From NCBI GenBank assembly GCA_027489355.1, contig JAIXZY010000066.1, positions 124,001 through 188,000 of the forward strand: DNA of 64,000 nucleotides. The letters are read 5' to 3'. Origin of the DNA: Paracoccaceae bacterium (GTDB lineage: Bacteria; Pseudomonadota; Alphaproteobacteria; Rhodobacterales; Rhodobacteraceae). Positions 18,267-26,832 of this stretch are shown one piece after another. The notes beneath the pieces were generated by a model. The model was not told the DNA's origin and did no database searches. It saw only the letters and a program-made list of their open reading frames with translations. The position numbers and the translations under genes were made by a program. Each line of letters starts with the position of its first letter. Positions within the stretch are counted from its first letter, which is position 1.

Positions 18267-19043
18267 TCAGGCGCGCATCGCGCCATAGGCAAAGCGATAG
18301 GCCAGCGCCACCCCGCCCGCGCCCCCGACGACATTGCCAAGGCTGACCCACAGCAGGTTCGCCGCCACGCCGCTCGCCGCCGCCTCCGACCCGGCCCAGA
18401 GTCCGGCCGGAAACAGGAACATGTTCGCCACCGAATGCTCCAGGCCCAGCGTCACGAAGGCGGCCACGGGCCAGAGCACGCCCAGGATTTTGTCCGTCGC
18501 CGTCCGTGCGGCGAAGCTCAGCCAGACGGCAAGGCAGACCAGCGCATTGCACAGCGCGCCGCGCACGAAAGCCTCCAGCGGCGGCAGCGCGGCCTTGGCC
18601 GCCGCCGCCTTGGCCGCCACCCCTCCCATCGGCCCGTCCAGCAGCCCCGACAGCCCGAAGGCCAGCGCCAGCCCGACCGCACCGATCAGGTTGCCGACGT
18701 AGACGATGCCCCAGTTCCGCAAGAGCTGCATCAGGGTGATCCGCCGGTCCACCGCCGCCATCACCATCAGCGCGTTGCCGGTGAACAGCTCCGCGCCACC
18801 CACCACCACCAGGATCAGCCCCAGCGCAAAGACCACGCCGCCCAGCACCCGCTGCGGCCCGAAGCCTTGGTCCGCCCCCGCCATCGCCATGCACCAGAAG
18901 GCCGAGCCAAAGCCGATGAAGGCCCCCGCCAGCATGGCCAGCGTCGCCATCCGGTGGAGCGGCAGGGCGGCCTTGGCCACCCCCGCCGTCTCGATCAGCG
19001 CCGCGACCTCGGCAGGCTTGTAGGCGTCGTGTTCCCCGGACAT
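18267..19043 (-). CDS. Formate/nitrite transporter (FNT) family channel
   Basis: 258-residue membrane protein with six hydrophobic segments. Family features are GGAELFTGNALMVM in the first half and a second half-repeat around LGLEHSVANMFLFP, which carries the conserved central-pore histidine region. FNT pentamers carry formate, nitrite, hydrosulfide or lactate; no neighbour identifies the anion. The longer open frame is rejected because ATG 19043 has GGGAGAGCGGA immediately upstream and begins the family N terminus (PAEVAALIETAG). Confidence 0.85.
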   Translation of the reverse strand: MSGEHDAYKPAEVAALIETAGVAKAALPLHRMATLAMLAGAFIGFGSAFWCMAMAGADQGFGPQRVLGGVVFALGLILVVVGGAELFTGNALMVMAAVDRRITLMQLLRNWGIVYVGNLIGAVGLALAFGLSGLLDGPMGGVAAKAAAAKAALPPLEAFVRGALCNALVCLAVWLSFAARTATDKILGVLWPVAAFVTLGLEHSVANMFLFPAGLWAGSEAAASGVAANLLWVSLGNVVGGAGGVALAYRFAYGAMRA

Positions 19044-19097
19044 TCCGCTCTCCCGTTTTGGCGGCAGCATAGCCCGTTCCGGCCTCCGGCAAAGCAG

Positions 19098-19123
19098 AAA
19101 GGCACGCCCGAAGACGTGCCTTT
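19098..19123 (-). terminator. intrinsic-type terminator downstream of efp
   Basis: AAAGGCACG and CGTGCCTTT form a 9-bp stem with an 8-nt loop, about 80 bp beyond the efp stop and ahead of the next minus-strand gene. The T tail is short (CTTT within the stem). Confidence 0.6.
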
Positions 19124-19139
19124 CCATGCTTTCCACTTT

Positions 19140-19201
19140 CCTAACGTCCGCGACCAAGCGTTTGATAAGTCAGGGATCGCGGCGATTGTCCACCGTGGAC
19201 A
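19140..19201 (-). repeat. palindrome-plus-GTTA intergenic element, copy A (3' of efp)
   Basis: On the minus strand, two nucleotides after the efp stop, TGTCCACGGTGGACA (19201 to 19187) is a perfect 15-bp palindrome. The second motif CGCGGACGTTA ends near 19142, with its GTTA beginning 56 nt after the palindrome start. The same palindrome and spacing recur at 20901 and 37189. Confidence 0.75.
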
Positions 19202-19203
19202 GG

Positions 19204-19770
19204 TCAGTCCTTGGCGCGCTCGACGTAGCTGTCGTCGTCCGTGTTGATCACGATCCGGGTGCCCGGCCCGATGTGGGGAGGAACCATGACCCGCAGGCCG
19301 TTGTCGGTGATCGCCGGCTTGTAGGACGACGAGGCGGTCTGCCCCTTGGTGACCGGCTCGGTCTCCACGATCTCGACGGTGATCTTCTGCGGCACTTCCA
19401 GCGCGATCGGGATGCCGTCGAAGGTCTTGACGTAGCACTTCATCCCTTCCTGAAGGTAGGGCTTGTTGGCCCCCATCACGTCCTCGGTCACGACGACCTG
19501 CTCGTAGGTGGTCGGCTCCATGAAGTGGAAGCCCTCGCCGTCCTCGTAGAGGAAGTCATATTCCCGCTCGTCGACGGTGGCCTTCTCCACCATCTCGGTG
19601 GTCCGCCAGCGTTCCGAGACCTTCACCCCGTCCGAAATCCGGCGCATGTCGACAGAGGTGGTCGGGGTCCCCTTGCCGGGGTGGAAGTTCGAGGCGGTCA
19701 GCACGACGTAGAGCTTGCCGTCCATCTCGACGACGTTGCCCTTGCGGAGCGAGGAGGCGATGACTTTCAA
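19204..19770 (-). CDS. efp: Translation elongation factor P
   Basis: 188 residues with TTG 19770 as start, the exact length of E. coli EF-P; AAGGA stands 8 nt before the TTG. The longer frame (222 residues) would add a stretch unlike any EF-P. KOW/EF-P N-domain with the modification loop HPGKGTP, Lys33 being the residue that EpmA lysylates; then two OB-fold domains ending in the family signature ([26 protein letters not shown]). It relieves ribosome stalling at polyproline. Divergent neighbour of epmA. Confidence 0.96.
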   Translation of the reverse strand: MKVIASSLRKGNVVEMDGKLYVVLTASNFHPGKGTPTTSVDMRRISDGVKVSERWRTTEMVEKATVDEREYDFLYEDGEGFHFMEPTTYEQVVVTEDVMGANKPYLQEGMKCYVKTFDGIPIALEVPQKITVEIVETEPVTKGQTASSSYKPAITDNGLRVMVPPHIGPGTRIVINTDDDSYVERAKD

Positions 19771-19856
19771 AGGTCGGGTCCTTGTTGTAACGGGGAGCGG
19801 TCCCAATCGACCGGCATCTGCCCGCGCCCGTACCCGATCCGAACCGGAATTTCCAG

Positions 19857-20897
19857 ATGAATCCCGCATCACCCTGGTGGAGCCCCTCCCGCCACGCCGA
19901 CCGTCGCCCGATCCTTCTGACCCGGAACCGCATCCAGGCGGCGATCCGGGGGTGGCTCGCGGCGGAGGGTTTCACCGAAGTCGACCCCGCGGCGCTGGCG
20001 ATCTCTCCGGGCAACGAGGCGCACCTGCACGGGTTCGGGACGCAGGCGATCGGGAACGACGGGCTGCCCCGCCAGATGTACCTCCATACCTCGCCCGAGT
20101 TCGCGATGAAGAAGCTGCTCGCGGCCGGAGAGACGCGGATCCACGCCTTCAGCCATGTCTGGCGGAACCGGGAACGGGGGGCCCTGCATTCCCCGGAGTT
20201 CACGATGCTGGAATGGTACCGGGTGGGGGAGGGATATGAGGTCCTGATGGCGGACGTGATGGCCTTCCTTCGCGCCGCCGCGCGGGAGGCGGGGGCCTCG
20301 GTGTTGCGGTTCCGGGATCGGGCCTGCGATCCGTTTCTTGAGCCGGAGAGGGTCTCGGTGGCGGAAGCTTTCGAGATTCACGCGGGGGTGGACCTGATGG
20401 CCTCGATCCGGGCGGATGGGTCGACGGATGCGGGCAGGCTCGGGGCGGAGCTGGACAGGATCGGGGTGCGACGGGCGGGGGATGACACCTGGTCGGACAT
20501 GCTGAGCCGGGTCCTGTCCGAGAAGGTCGAGCCGAAGCTGGGCGACGGTCGGGTGACGATCCTGGACCGCTACCCGTCGGCCGAGGCGGCGCTGGCCCGG
20601 AAGGTGCCGGGGGATGACCGGGTGGCGGAGCGGTTCGAGGTCTATGCCTGCGGGGTGGAGCTCGCGAACGGGTTCGGCGAGCTGACTGACGCGGGCGAGC
20701 AGCGGCGGCGGTTCGAGGCGGAGATGGCGGAGAAGGCGCGGGTCTATGGGGAGGAGTATCCTCTGGACGAGGATTTTCTGGCGGCGCTGGAGATCATGCC
20801 TGCGGCGGCGGGGATCGCGATGGGGTTCGATCGGGTGGTGATGCTGGCCACCGGGGCGCCGCGGATTGATGATGTGATGTGGACGCCGGTGCCCTAG
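19857..20897 (+). CDS. epmA: EF-P beta-lysylation protein EpmA (GenX/PoxA)
   Basis: 346 residues. Class II lysyl-tRNA synthetase catalytic core without the anticodon-binding domain: motif 2 region FRNRERG-like ([22 protein letters not shown], about 101-122) and motif 3 [15 protein letters not shown] near 318-332. EpmA attaches (R)-beta-lysine, or lysine if EpmB is absent, to EF-P. Pairing with efp across an 86-bp divergent gap supports function. The partner EpmB, a lysine 2,3-aminomutase, is not in this window. Strong G-rich codon choice contrasts with genes left of 19 kb. Confidence 0.93.
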   Translation: MNPASPWWSPSRHADRRPILLTRNRIQAAIRGWLAAEGFTEVDPAALAISPGNEAHLHGFGTQAIGNDGLPRQMYLHTSPEFAMKKLLAAGETRIHAFSHVWRNRERGALHSPEFTMLEWYRVGEGYEVLMADVMAFLRAAAREAGASVLRFRDRACDPFLEPERVSVAEAFEIHAGVDLMASIRADGSTDAGRLGAELDRIGVRRAGDDTWSDMLSRVLSEKVEPKLGDGRVTILDRYPSAEAALARKVPGDDRVAERFEVYACGVELANGFGELTDAGEQRRRFEAEMAEKARVYGEEYPLDEDFLAALEIMPAAAGIAMGFDRVVMLATGAPRIDDVMWTPVP

Positions 20898-20900
20898 GTT

Positions 20901-20966
20901 TGTCCACGGTGGACATTTTCTGATTCATCATTGAAATCAGTTGGATGGCCGTGGGCGTTTACTGTC
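20901..20966 (+). repeat. palindrome-plus-GTTA intergenic element, copy B (3' of epmA)
   Basis: Three nucleotides after the epmA stop, TGTCCACGGTGGACA (20901-20915) is a perfect 15-bp palindrome. The second motif GCGTTTACTGTC has its GTTT at 20957, 56 nt after the palindrome start, as in copies A and C. The 41-bp centre differs between copies. Confidence 0.75.
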
Positions 20967-21002
20967 TGGAAAGGATATGGACCGCCAGCCCCCCACCCCC
21001 GG

Positions 21003-21026
21003 CCCCTCCCCACGGAGGGGGAGGGG
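21003..21026. repeat. GC-rich hairpin in epmA-argC intergenic region
   Basis: CCCCTCCCC (21003-21011) and GGGGAGGGG (21018-21026) form a perfect 9-bp stem with a 6-nt loop. It follows a C-run (CCCCCCACCCCCGG). It is part of a 320-bp gap (20898-21217) that otherwise holds element copy B, the 33-bp repeat and the argC ribosome site; no gene was seen in the gap. Confidence 0.55.
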
Positions 21027-21089
21027 AGGCGCTTGGCTTCGGCGTCGGCGCTTTAGCTGGATCTGCAGCGCCTCGCATTGATGGCGGAT

Positions 21090-21122
21090 GCCTCCGGCGG
21101 GAGTATTTTTGAAAAGAGCAAG
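21090..21122 (+). repeat. 33-bp dispersed intergenic repeat, copy 2
   Basis: Reverse-complement match of 18162-18194, differing at a few positions around the T-run. Begins GCCTCCGGCGGGAGTATTTTT and ends GAGCAAG. It lies downstream of epmA in the sense orientation, as copy 1 does relative to the leftward transporter gene. Confidence 0.75.
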
Positions 21123-21217
21123 CGGCTTGCCCGAATTGTGCCGGTGACATTCGGCGGTCTTGCATTGGAGGCGCTTGGGGCGCAATGAGGGCGCGTTTCT
21201 TCTGTGGGAGCCACGCC

Positions 21218-22246
21218 ATGACCCATCGCATCGCCATCCTCGGGGCCTCGGGCTATACGGGGGCGGAGCTTGTCCGACTGATCGCGACGCATCCGTCGAT
21301 GCAGATCGTGGCGCTGTCGGCGGACCGCAAGGCAGGCATGGCGATGGCAGAGGTGTTTCCGTTCCTTCGGCATCTGGACCTGCCAAAGCTGCAGAAGATC
21401 GACGAGATCGATTTTTCCAGCGTGGACCTGTGCTTCTGCGCGCTGCCGCATGCGACGACGCAGGAGGTGATCGCGAAACTGCCGAAGAGCTTGCGGATCG
21501 TCGACCTGTCGGCGGATTTCCGGCTGCGCGACCCGGCGGAATACGAGAAGTGGTATGGCCAGCCGCACACGGCGGTGGAGATCCAGAAGGAAGCGGTCTA
21601 CGGTTTGACCGAGTTCTACCGCGACGAGATCAGGTCCGCCCGGCTGGTGGCCGGGACGGGCTGCAACGCGGCCACGGGGCAGTTCGCCCTGCGGCCTTTG
21701 ATCGCGGCGGGCTGCATCGACCTGGACGATATCCTGATCGACCTGAAGGCCGGGGTGTCGGGCGCGGGGCGGTCGTTGAAGGAGAACCTGCTTCACGCGG
21801 AATTGTCCGGCGGCACGCATGCCTATTCGGCGGGCGGCAAGCACCGGCATCTGGGTGAGTTCGACCAGGAGTTTTCCAAGATCGCGGGGCGGCCGGTGCG
21901 GGTGCAGTTCACGCCGCATCTTCTGCCGATGAACCGGGGCATCCTGGCGACGGTCTATGTGAAGGGCGACGCGAAGGTCATTCACCAAACCCTTGCGAAG
22001 GCTTACGAAAACGAGCCGTTCCTGGAGGTTCTTCCCTTCGGCGCGTTGCCGTCAACGCGTGACATCGCCGGGTCGAACTTCTGCCATCTGGGCGTGATCG
22101 GCGACCGTATTCCGGGCCGCGCGGTGGTGGTCTCGGTCCTGGACAACCTGACCAAGGGGTCGTCGGGACAGGCGATCCAGAACGCGAACCTGATGCTGGG
22201 CCTGCCCGAGACCGAAGGGCTGATGCTGGCTCCGGTCTTTCCGTGA
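21218..22246 (+). CDS. argC: N-acetyl-gamma-glutamyl-phosphate reductase
   Basis: 342 residues, the standard type-1 ArgC length. NADPH site [13 protein letters not shown] (about 9-21), catalytic Cys149 in GTGCNAATG, and the conserved histidine region [10 protein letters not shown]. It reduces N-acetylglutamyl phosphate to the semialdehyde in arginine synthesis. An upstream in-frame ATG at 21185 is rejected: ATG 21218 has GGGAG at 7 nt spacing. argS lies 2 kb downstream, but that is a separate unit. Confidence 0.95.
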   Translation: MTHRIAILGASGYTGAELVRLIATHPSMQIVALSADRKAGMAMAEVFPFLRHLDLPKLQKIDEIDFSSVDLCFCALPHATTQEVIAKLPKSLRIVDLSADFRLRDPAEYEKWYGQPHTAVEIQKEAVYGLTEFYRDEIRSARLVAGTGCNAATGQFALRPLIAAGCIDLDDILIDLKAGVSGAGRSLKENLLHAELSGGTHAYSAGGKHRHLGEFDQEFSKIAGRPVRVQFTPHLLPMNRGILATVYVKGDAKVIHQTLAKAYENEPFLEVLPFGALPSTRDIAGSNFCHLGVIGDRIPGRAVVVSVLDNLTKGSSGQAIQNANLMLGLPETEGLMLAPVFP

Positions 22247-22318
22247 GCGCTTGACGCGGGTCAAGGCATGCCCACCTTGGGCGTGGCAGAGACCGCCTGA
22301 GGGCAAAGGACGCAAGCG

Positions 22319-22801
22319 ATGAGCGAGAAGAAGGAATTCCGGGGTCTCAAGGGGCTGAAGAAGCAGCGGCGCATCCAGATCGTCGCGCTGGCCGCGGTGG
22401 CGCTGCTGGGCGCGACGGGCCTTGTCGGCTATGCGATGCGCGACGGGATCAACTTCTTCCGCTCGCCCAGCCAGGTGCTGTCGGAGCCGCCGCGCGAGGG
22501 CGAGACGTTCCGGATCGGCGGTCTGGTGGTCGAGGGGTCGTTGAAGCGGGGCGAGGGGACCGAGGTGTCCTTCGAGGTCACGGATACCAATGCCACCGTC
22601 CCGGTGCGGTACACGGGCGTGTTGCCGGACCTGTTCAAGGAAGGCGAGGGCGTGGTGGCGCTGGGCCAGATGCAGGACGAGACCTTCGTGGCGACCGAGG
22701 TGCTGGCCAAGCATGACGAGACCTACATGCCGAAGGAAGTGGTGGACGCGCTGAAGGAGCAGGGGGTCTACGTCGATCCCAACGCCAAGCCCGAAAGCTG
22801 A
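22319..22801 (+). CDS. ccmE: Cytochrome c maturation heme chaperone CcmE
   Basis: 160 residues: a short cytoplasmic tail, one N-terminal membrane anchor (about 19-40) and a periplasmic OB-fold. The covalent heme ligand is His132 with Tyr136 in LAKHDETYMP, matching the E. coli HxxxY arrangement. It receives heme from CcmABCD and hands it to CcmF/H. Normally ccmF follows; here the next gene is an endolysin, so the remaining ccm genes lie elsewhere. Confidence 0.95.
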   Translation: MSEKKEFRGLKGLKKQRRIQIVALAAVALLGATGLVGYAMRDGINFFRSPSQVLSEPPREGETFRIGGLVVEGSLKRGEGTEVSFEVTDTNATVPVRYTGVLPDLFKEGEGVVALGQMQDETFVATEVLAKHDETYMPKEVVDALKEQGVYVDPNAKPES

Positions 22802-22850
22802 GCCTGCGTACGCCGAGGCAAGCCGGCGTTAATGGCGACTTGCGAGGCTT

Positions 22851-22870
22851 CCCCCGGGCTTGAGCGGGGG
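22851..22870 (+). promoter_or_regulatory. hairpin sequestering the endolysin ribosome-binding site
   Basis: CCCCCG (22851-22856) and CGGGGG (22865-22870) form a perfect 6-bp stem with an 8-nt loop. The G-run that would serve as Shine-Dalgarno for ATG 22876 is in the 3' arm. The upstream 68-bp gap also has GTTAAT, a half-site resembling CtrA boxes. Confidence 0.4.
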
Positions 22871-22875
22871 TGCCG

Positions 22876-23487
22876 ATGCCGGATGTGCGACAGATTGCCG
22901 AAGAGATCGTGGGGCGCGAGGGCGGGTTCGTGAACGACCCGGATGATCCGGGGGGCGCGACGAACCACGGGGTGACGATCGGGACGCTGCGGCGGCTGGG
23001 GATCGACGTGAACCGCGACACGCGGATCGACGTGGCGGATGTCCGGGCGCTGACGCGCAAGCAGGCGGTCGAGATCTATCTGAGGCATTACTACGAGGCG
23101 CCGGGTATTGCCTCTTTGCCCGAGGCGCTGCAGGCGAGCGTCTTCGACATGTATGTCAACGCGGGCCGCAATGCGGTGAAGATCCTGCAGCGGCTGCTGT
23201 CGGACATGGGGTTTCCCTGCGACCCTGACGGCGAGATCGGGCCGCAGACGATCCGCGCGGCGCAGATGGCGTGGGAGGCGGCTCCGTCGCATCTGGTGGA
23301 TGCCTACGGGATCGCGCGGCGGAACTATTATTACGCGCTGGCCGACAAGCGTCCGGCGAGCCGGAAGTTCGCCCGGGCGCGGGACGGGGGCAAGGGCGGC
23401 TGGATCAAGCGGGCAGAGGAGTTCATCAGCCCGAAATATCACCTGACCGAGGCGCAGCATCTTGCGCGGGTGGCAGCATGGGGATGA
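22876..23487 (+). CDS. GTA-type endolysin: holin-associated N-acetylmuramidase (GH108)
   Basis: 203 residues. GH108 muramidase N-domain with the catalytic Glu15 in REGGFVNDPDDPGGATNHGVT, followed by a peptidoglycan-binding-type C-terminal half (GFPCDPDGEIGPQTIRAA). There is no signal peptide, consistent with holin-dependent export. GTG 22870 is an alternative start two codons upstream. The gene overlaps the holin gene by 10 nt. In Rhodobacter capsulatus a homologous endolysin-holin pair outside the main gene-transfer-agent cluster releases GTA particles; the same role is inferred here. Confidence 0.85.
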   Translation: MPDVRQIAEEIVGREGGFVNDPDDPGGATNHGVTIGTLRRLGIDVNRDTRIDVADVRALTRKQAVEIYLRHYYEAPGIASLPEALQASVFDMYVNAGRNAVKILQRLLSDMGFPCDPDGEIGPQTIRAAQMAWEAAPSHLVDAYGIARRNYYYALADKRPASRKFARARDGGKGGWIKRAEEFISPKYHLTEAQHLARVAAWG

Positions 23488-23951
23488 TCGGAAAACTGGT
23501 GGGCGCTCCGGCCGCGGTGACGGCGCTTGGGGAGGCGGCGAAGGGGGTGGCGGAGGTCTTCGTGCCGTCGGCCACCAAGCGGATGGAGTATTCGGCCGAG
23601 GCGCAGATGGCGGCGCTGCAGCAGCTGGGCGAGGAGTACCAGCACCCGGCGCTGAGCTGGTTCGACCGGCTGGTCAACGGTCTGAACCGGCTGCCGCGGC
23701 CGTTCCTGGCCTTTGGGACCATCGGGCTTTTCGTCTATGCGATGGTGGACCCTCAGGCCTTTGCCTACCGCATGGTGGGGCTGAATGCGGTGCCAGAGCC
23801 GTTGTGGTGGCTTCTGGGCGCGATCGTGGCCTTCTATTTCGGCGCGCGGGAGACGCATTATTTCCGCAGCCGGTCGGTGGCATCCCCGTTCGCCGGGGCG
23901 GCGGCCGGGGGCGAGGAGAACGCGGCGCTGGAGGATTGGCGGCGGGAGTGA
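23478..23951 (+). CDS. GTA-type three-TM holin family protein
   Basis: 157 residues. An amphipathic N-terminal region (MGMIGKLVGAPAAVTALGEAAKGVAEVFVPS) precedes two clear hydrophobic helices (RPFLAFGTIGLFVYAMVDP, about 75-93, and EPLWWLLGAIVAFYFGARE, about 106-124), typical of the holin_3TM/GTA holin family. It is translationally coupled to the endolysin: ATG 23478 lies inside it. The long upstream open frame is antisense-like noise within the endolysin gene. Forms the membrane lesion that lets the muramidase reach peptidoglycan. Confidence 0.85.
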   Translation: MGMIGKLVGAPAAVTALGEAAKGVAEVFVPSATKRMEYSAEAQMAALQQLGEEYQHPALSWFDRLVNGLNRLPRPFLAFGTIGLFVYAMVDPQAFAYRMVGLNAVPEPLWWLLGAIVAFYFGARETHYFRSRSVASPFAGAAAGGEENAALEDWRRE

Positions 23952-23958
23952 TCCCGCC
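23941..23958 (+). terminator. hairpin at end of holin gene
   Basis: GGCGGGA and TCCCGCC form a perfect 7-bp stem with loop GTGA spanning the holin stop codon. There is no T-run, so factor-independent termination is uncertain. Confidence 0.4.
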
Positions 23959-23966
23959 GTCCTTGA

Positions 23967-24006
23967 CCTCTGATCGGGCCTCTGGCATGGCCTAGGCCAT
24001 CAGAGG
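23967..24006 (+). promoter_or_regulatory. inverted-repeat leader of argS
   Basis: CCTCTGAT (23967-23974) and ATCAGAGG (23999-24006) pair perfectly around an inner palindrome TGGCCTAGGCCA (23988-23999). The structure ends 10 nt before the argS ATG and includes its GAGGA ribosome site. TTGACC at 23963 could be a -35 element. Confidence 0.4.
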
Positions 24007-24016
24007 ATGTGATCAA

Positions 24017-25759
24017 ATGAACCTGTTCGCCGATATCCGTGAGCTTGTGGTTGCCGAGCTGGAGGCGCTGATGGCCGAGGGCGTGCTGCCCAAGGGGCTG
24101 GACCTGGCCGCCGTGGCGGTGGAGCCGCCGCGCGACAAGGGGCATGGCGACATGGCGACGAACGCGGCGATGGTGCTGGCGAAGCCGGCGGGGATGGCTC
24201 CGCGGGCGATTGCCGATGCGCTGGCGGCGCGGCTAATGGAGGATCCCCGGATCGCGGGGGCGGATGTGGCGGGGCCGGGGTTCCTGAACCTGCGGCTTGA
24301 GCCTGCGGCCTGGCAGGGTCTGGTGCGCGCGGTGCTGGAGCAGGGGACGGGCTACGGGCGGTCGTCGATGGGCGGGGACCGGAAGGTGAACGTGGAGTTC
24401 GTGAGCGCGAACCCGACGGGGCCGATGCATGTGGCCCATGCCCGGGGCGCGGTGGTGGGCGATGCGCTGGCGGCGCTGCTGGATTTTGCCGGCTATGCGG
24501 TCACGCGGGAATACTACATCAACGACGGCGGCGGGCAGGTCGACGTGCTGGCCCGCTCGGCCTATGAGCGGTACCGCGAGGCGCATGGGCTGTCGCCCGA
24601 GATCGCCGAGGGGCTGTATCCCGGCGACTATCTGATCCCCGTGGGGCAGGCGCTGAAGGACAAGTACGGCGACAGCCTCTTGAACCGGCCGGAGAGCGAC
24701 TGGCTGGCCGATGTGCGGGTCTTTGCGACCGACATGATGATGGCGATGATCCGCGACGACCTGGCGGCGCTGGGCGTGACGATGGATGTCTACTCGTCGG
24801 AGAAGGCGCTGTATGGCACGGGGCAGATCGAGACGGCGATCGAACGGCTGCGCGGTCTGGGGCTGATCTACGAAGGCGTGCTGGAGCCGCCGAAGGGCAA
24901 GGCGCCCGAGGATTGGGAGCCGCGCGAGCAGACCCTGTTCCGGTCGACCGATTTCGGGGATGACGTGGACCGTCCGGTGAAGAAATCGGACGGGTCCTGG
25001 ACCTATTTCGCGCCCGACATCGCCTATCACTACAACAAGGTGCAGCGCGGCTTCGACGAGCTGATCAACATCTTCGGCGCCGATCATTCGGGCTATGTGA
25101 AGCGGCTGAAGGCCGTTGTCAGTGCGCTGTCCGAGAACAAGGTCAGCCTGGACATCAAGCTGATCCAGCTGGTGAAGCTTCTGAAGGGCGGACAGATCGT
25201 CAAGATGTCCAAGCGCGCGGGGACCTTCGTCACGCTGCGCGACCTGATCGACGAGGTAGGGCCGGATGTAGTCCGCTTCGTCATGCTGACCCGCAAGAAC
25301 GACGTGGCGCTGGACTTCGACTTCGACAAGGTGACCGAACAGTCCAAGGACAACCCGGTCTTCTACGTCCAGTATGCCAACGCCCGGGTGAACAGCATTC
25401 TGCGCAAGGCGCGCGACGCCGGGCTGGACGTGGGCGACGCTACCCTCTCTGCGGCGCATCTGGCGCACCTTGGGCATGAGGCCGAGCTGGAGGTCATCCG
25501 CAAGCTGGGCGAATGGCCGCGGCTGGTGGAAATCGCCGCCAAGGGGCACGAGCCGCACCGGGTGGCCTTCTACCTGTACGAGCTGGCCTCGGACTTCCAC
25601 GGGCTGTGGAACAAGGGCAACGACGACGACAGCTTGCGGTTCATCCAGGGGGATACCGCAATTTCTGCGGCGAAAATCGCCCTTGCCCGGGCGGTGGGCG
25701 TTGTTATTTGCGCAGGCCTTGGTATCCTTGGCGTAACCCCGGTCGAGGAAATGCGCTGA
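24017..25759 (+). CDS. argS: Arginyl-tRNA synthetase
   Basis: 580-residue class I synthetase. The HIGH-type motif is HVAHARG within [18 protein letters not shown], the KMSKR loop is KMSKR at 396-400, and the DALR anticodon-binding domain forms the C-terminal 130 residues ([10 protein letters not shown]). Length is typical. The ribosome site GAGGA is inside an inverted repeat (23967-24006), so translation may be regulated. Next gene begins 74 nt on. Confidence 0.96.
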   Translation: MNLFADIRELVVAELEALMAEGVLPKGLDLAAVAVEPPRDKGHGDMATNAAMVLAKPAGMAPRAIADALAARLMEDPRIAGADVAGPGFLNLRLEPAAWQGLVRAVLEQGTGYGRSSMGGDRKVNVEFVSANPTGPMHVAHARGAVVGDALAALLDFAGYAVTREYYINDGGGQVDVLARSAYERYREAHGLSPEIAEGLYPGDYLIPVGQALKDKYGDSLLNRPESDWLADVRVFATDMMMAMIRDDLAALGVTMDVYSSEKALYGTGQIETAIERLRGLGLIYEGVLEPPKGKAPEDWEPREQTLFRSTDFGDDVDRPVKKSDGSWTYFAPDIAYHYNKVQRGFDELINIFGADHSGYVKRLKAVVSALSENKVSLDIKLIQLVKLLKGGQIVKMSKRAGTFVTLRDLIDEVGPDVVRFVMLTRKNDVALDFDFDKVTEQSKDNPVFYVQYANARVNSILRKARDAGLDVGDATLSAAHLAHLGHEAELEVIRKLGEWPRLVEIAAKGHEPHRVAFYLYELASDFHGLWNKGNDDDSLRFIQGDTAISAAKIALARAVGVVICAGLGILGVTPVEEMR

Positions 25760-25833
25760 CGACAGGCGCCCCGGCCCGAGGGCAGGCGTGAATGCGAGGG
25801 TCGGATCAACCTCCCCGCAGGCAGGGGCAGCAG

Positions 25834-26832
25834 ATGGCGGACGCGGATTATGACTTCGGCGGCGGCTACTCCTCGCGAGAGGAGAGGCCGCGGCACGGCG
25901 TGCGGGAACTCGCCGCAGCGCAGAAGGTGCAGCGGACGGTCAACCTTGCCGGAGCCGTGACTTCGCTGGCGCTGGTGGTCGGGCTGGGCGTCTGGGGCTA
26001 CAAGCTTGCCGTGCGAGACATTCGGGGCGTACCGGTCATCCAGGCGATGGAAGGCCCGATGCGGATCGCACCCGAAGATCCGGGCGGCGAGATTGCCGAT
26101 CACCAGGGGCTTGCGGTGAACGCGGTGGCGGCAGTCGGGACGGCGGCGCCTCCTCCCGAGAAACTGGTCCTGGCCCCACGCCCGGTCGAGCTTGCGCCCG
26201 AGGACACCGCCGGGCTGGGTGGCACGGCGATGCCCGAGCTTGCGACGGCAGCGGCCCCGGTTCCGGGGCTGACGGCAAATGCGGACCTTGCGCTGGCCGC
26301 CGAGCCACCGGTGGAAAGCGCGACTCCGACCGGGGTTGCGATGGATGTCGCAATCGACGCGGCCCTGTCCGAGGCGTTGGGCGAAATCCCGGCGGATGAT
26401 GTGCTGACTGACGAAGTGCTGCTGGACCCAAATCTGGAACCTGCGCCCGAAGGAGCGATCACCGTCTCGGTCCGGCCCAGGGCGCGTCCGGGATCGCGGC
26501 CTGCCGCAGTGGCTGCTGCACCAGCCGAGGCAGCGGTGGCAATGGCCGCGCCGAACGAGGTGGATCCGTCGACCATCGCGCCGGGCACACGGCTTGTGCA
26601 GTTCGGCACCTTCGACACGGCCGAAGAGGCCCGCGCGGAATGGGTGCGGCTGCAGGGTCGGTTCGGCGAGATCATGGCCGACAAGTCGCTGGTGGTGCAG
26701 CCGGCGGAAAGCGGCGGGCGGACCTTCTACCGCCTGCGAGCGCATGGTTTTGACGGCGAGGATGACGCGCGCCGCTTCTGCTCGGCCTTCGTCAGCGAGA
26801 ATGCGGTCTGCATCCCGGTGCCGCAGAAATGA
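25834..26832 (+). CDS. SPOR-domain protein
   Basis: 332 residues. A short cytoplasmic part, one membrane segment (about 36-57, AGAVTSLALVVGLGVWGYKLAV), a long Ala/Pro/Glu-rich periplasmic linker, and a C-terminal SPOR domain (RLVQFGTFDTAEEARAEWVRLQ ... FYRLRAHGFDG, about 250-330) that binds glycan strands lacking stem peptides at division sites. Start at ATG 25834 with AGGGG 6 nt upstream; ATG 25792 is an alternative. Its stop overlaps nagZ (ATGA), linking it to peptidoglycan turnover. Confidence 0.87.
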   Translation: MADADYDFGGGYSSREERPRHGVRELAAAQKVQRTVNLAGAVTSLALVVGLGVWGYKLAVRDIRGVPVIQAMEGPMRIAPEDPGGEIADHQGLAVNAVAAVGTAAPPPEKLVLAPRPVELAPEDTAGLGGTAMPELATAAAPVPGLTANADLALAAEPPVESATPTGVAMDVAIDAALSEALGEIPADDVLTDEVLLDPNLEPAPEGAITVSVRPRARPGSRPAAVAAAPAEAAVAMAAPNEVDPSTIAPGTRLVQFGTFDTAEEARAEWVRLQGRFGEIMADKSLVVQPAESGGRTFYRLRAHGFDGEDDARRFCSAFVSENAVCIPVPQK

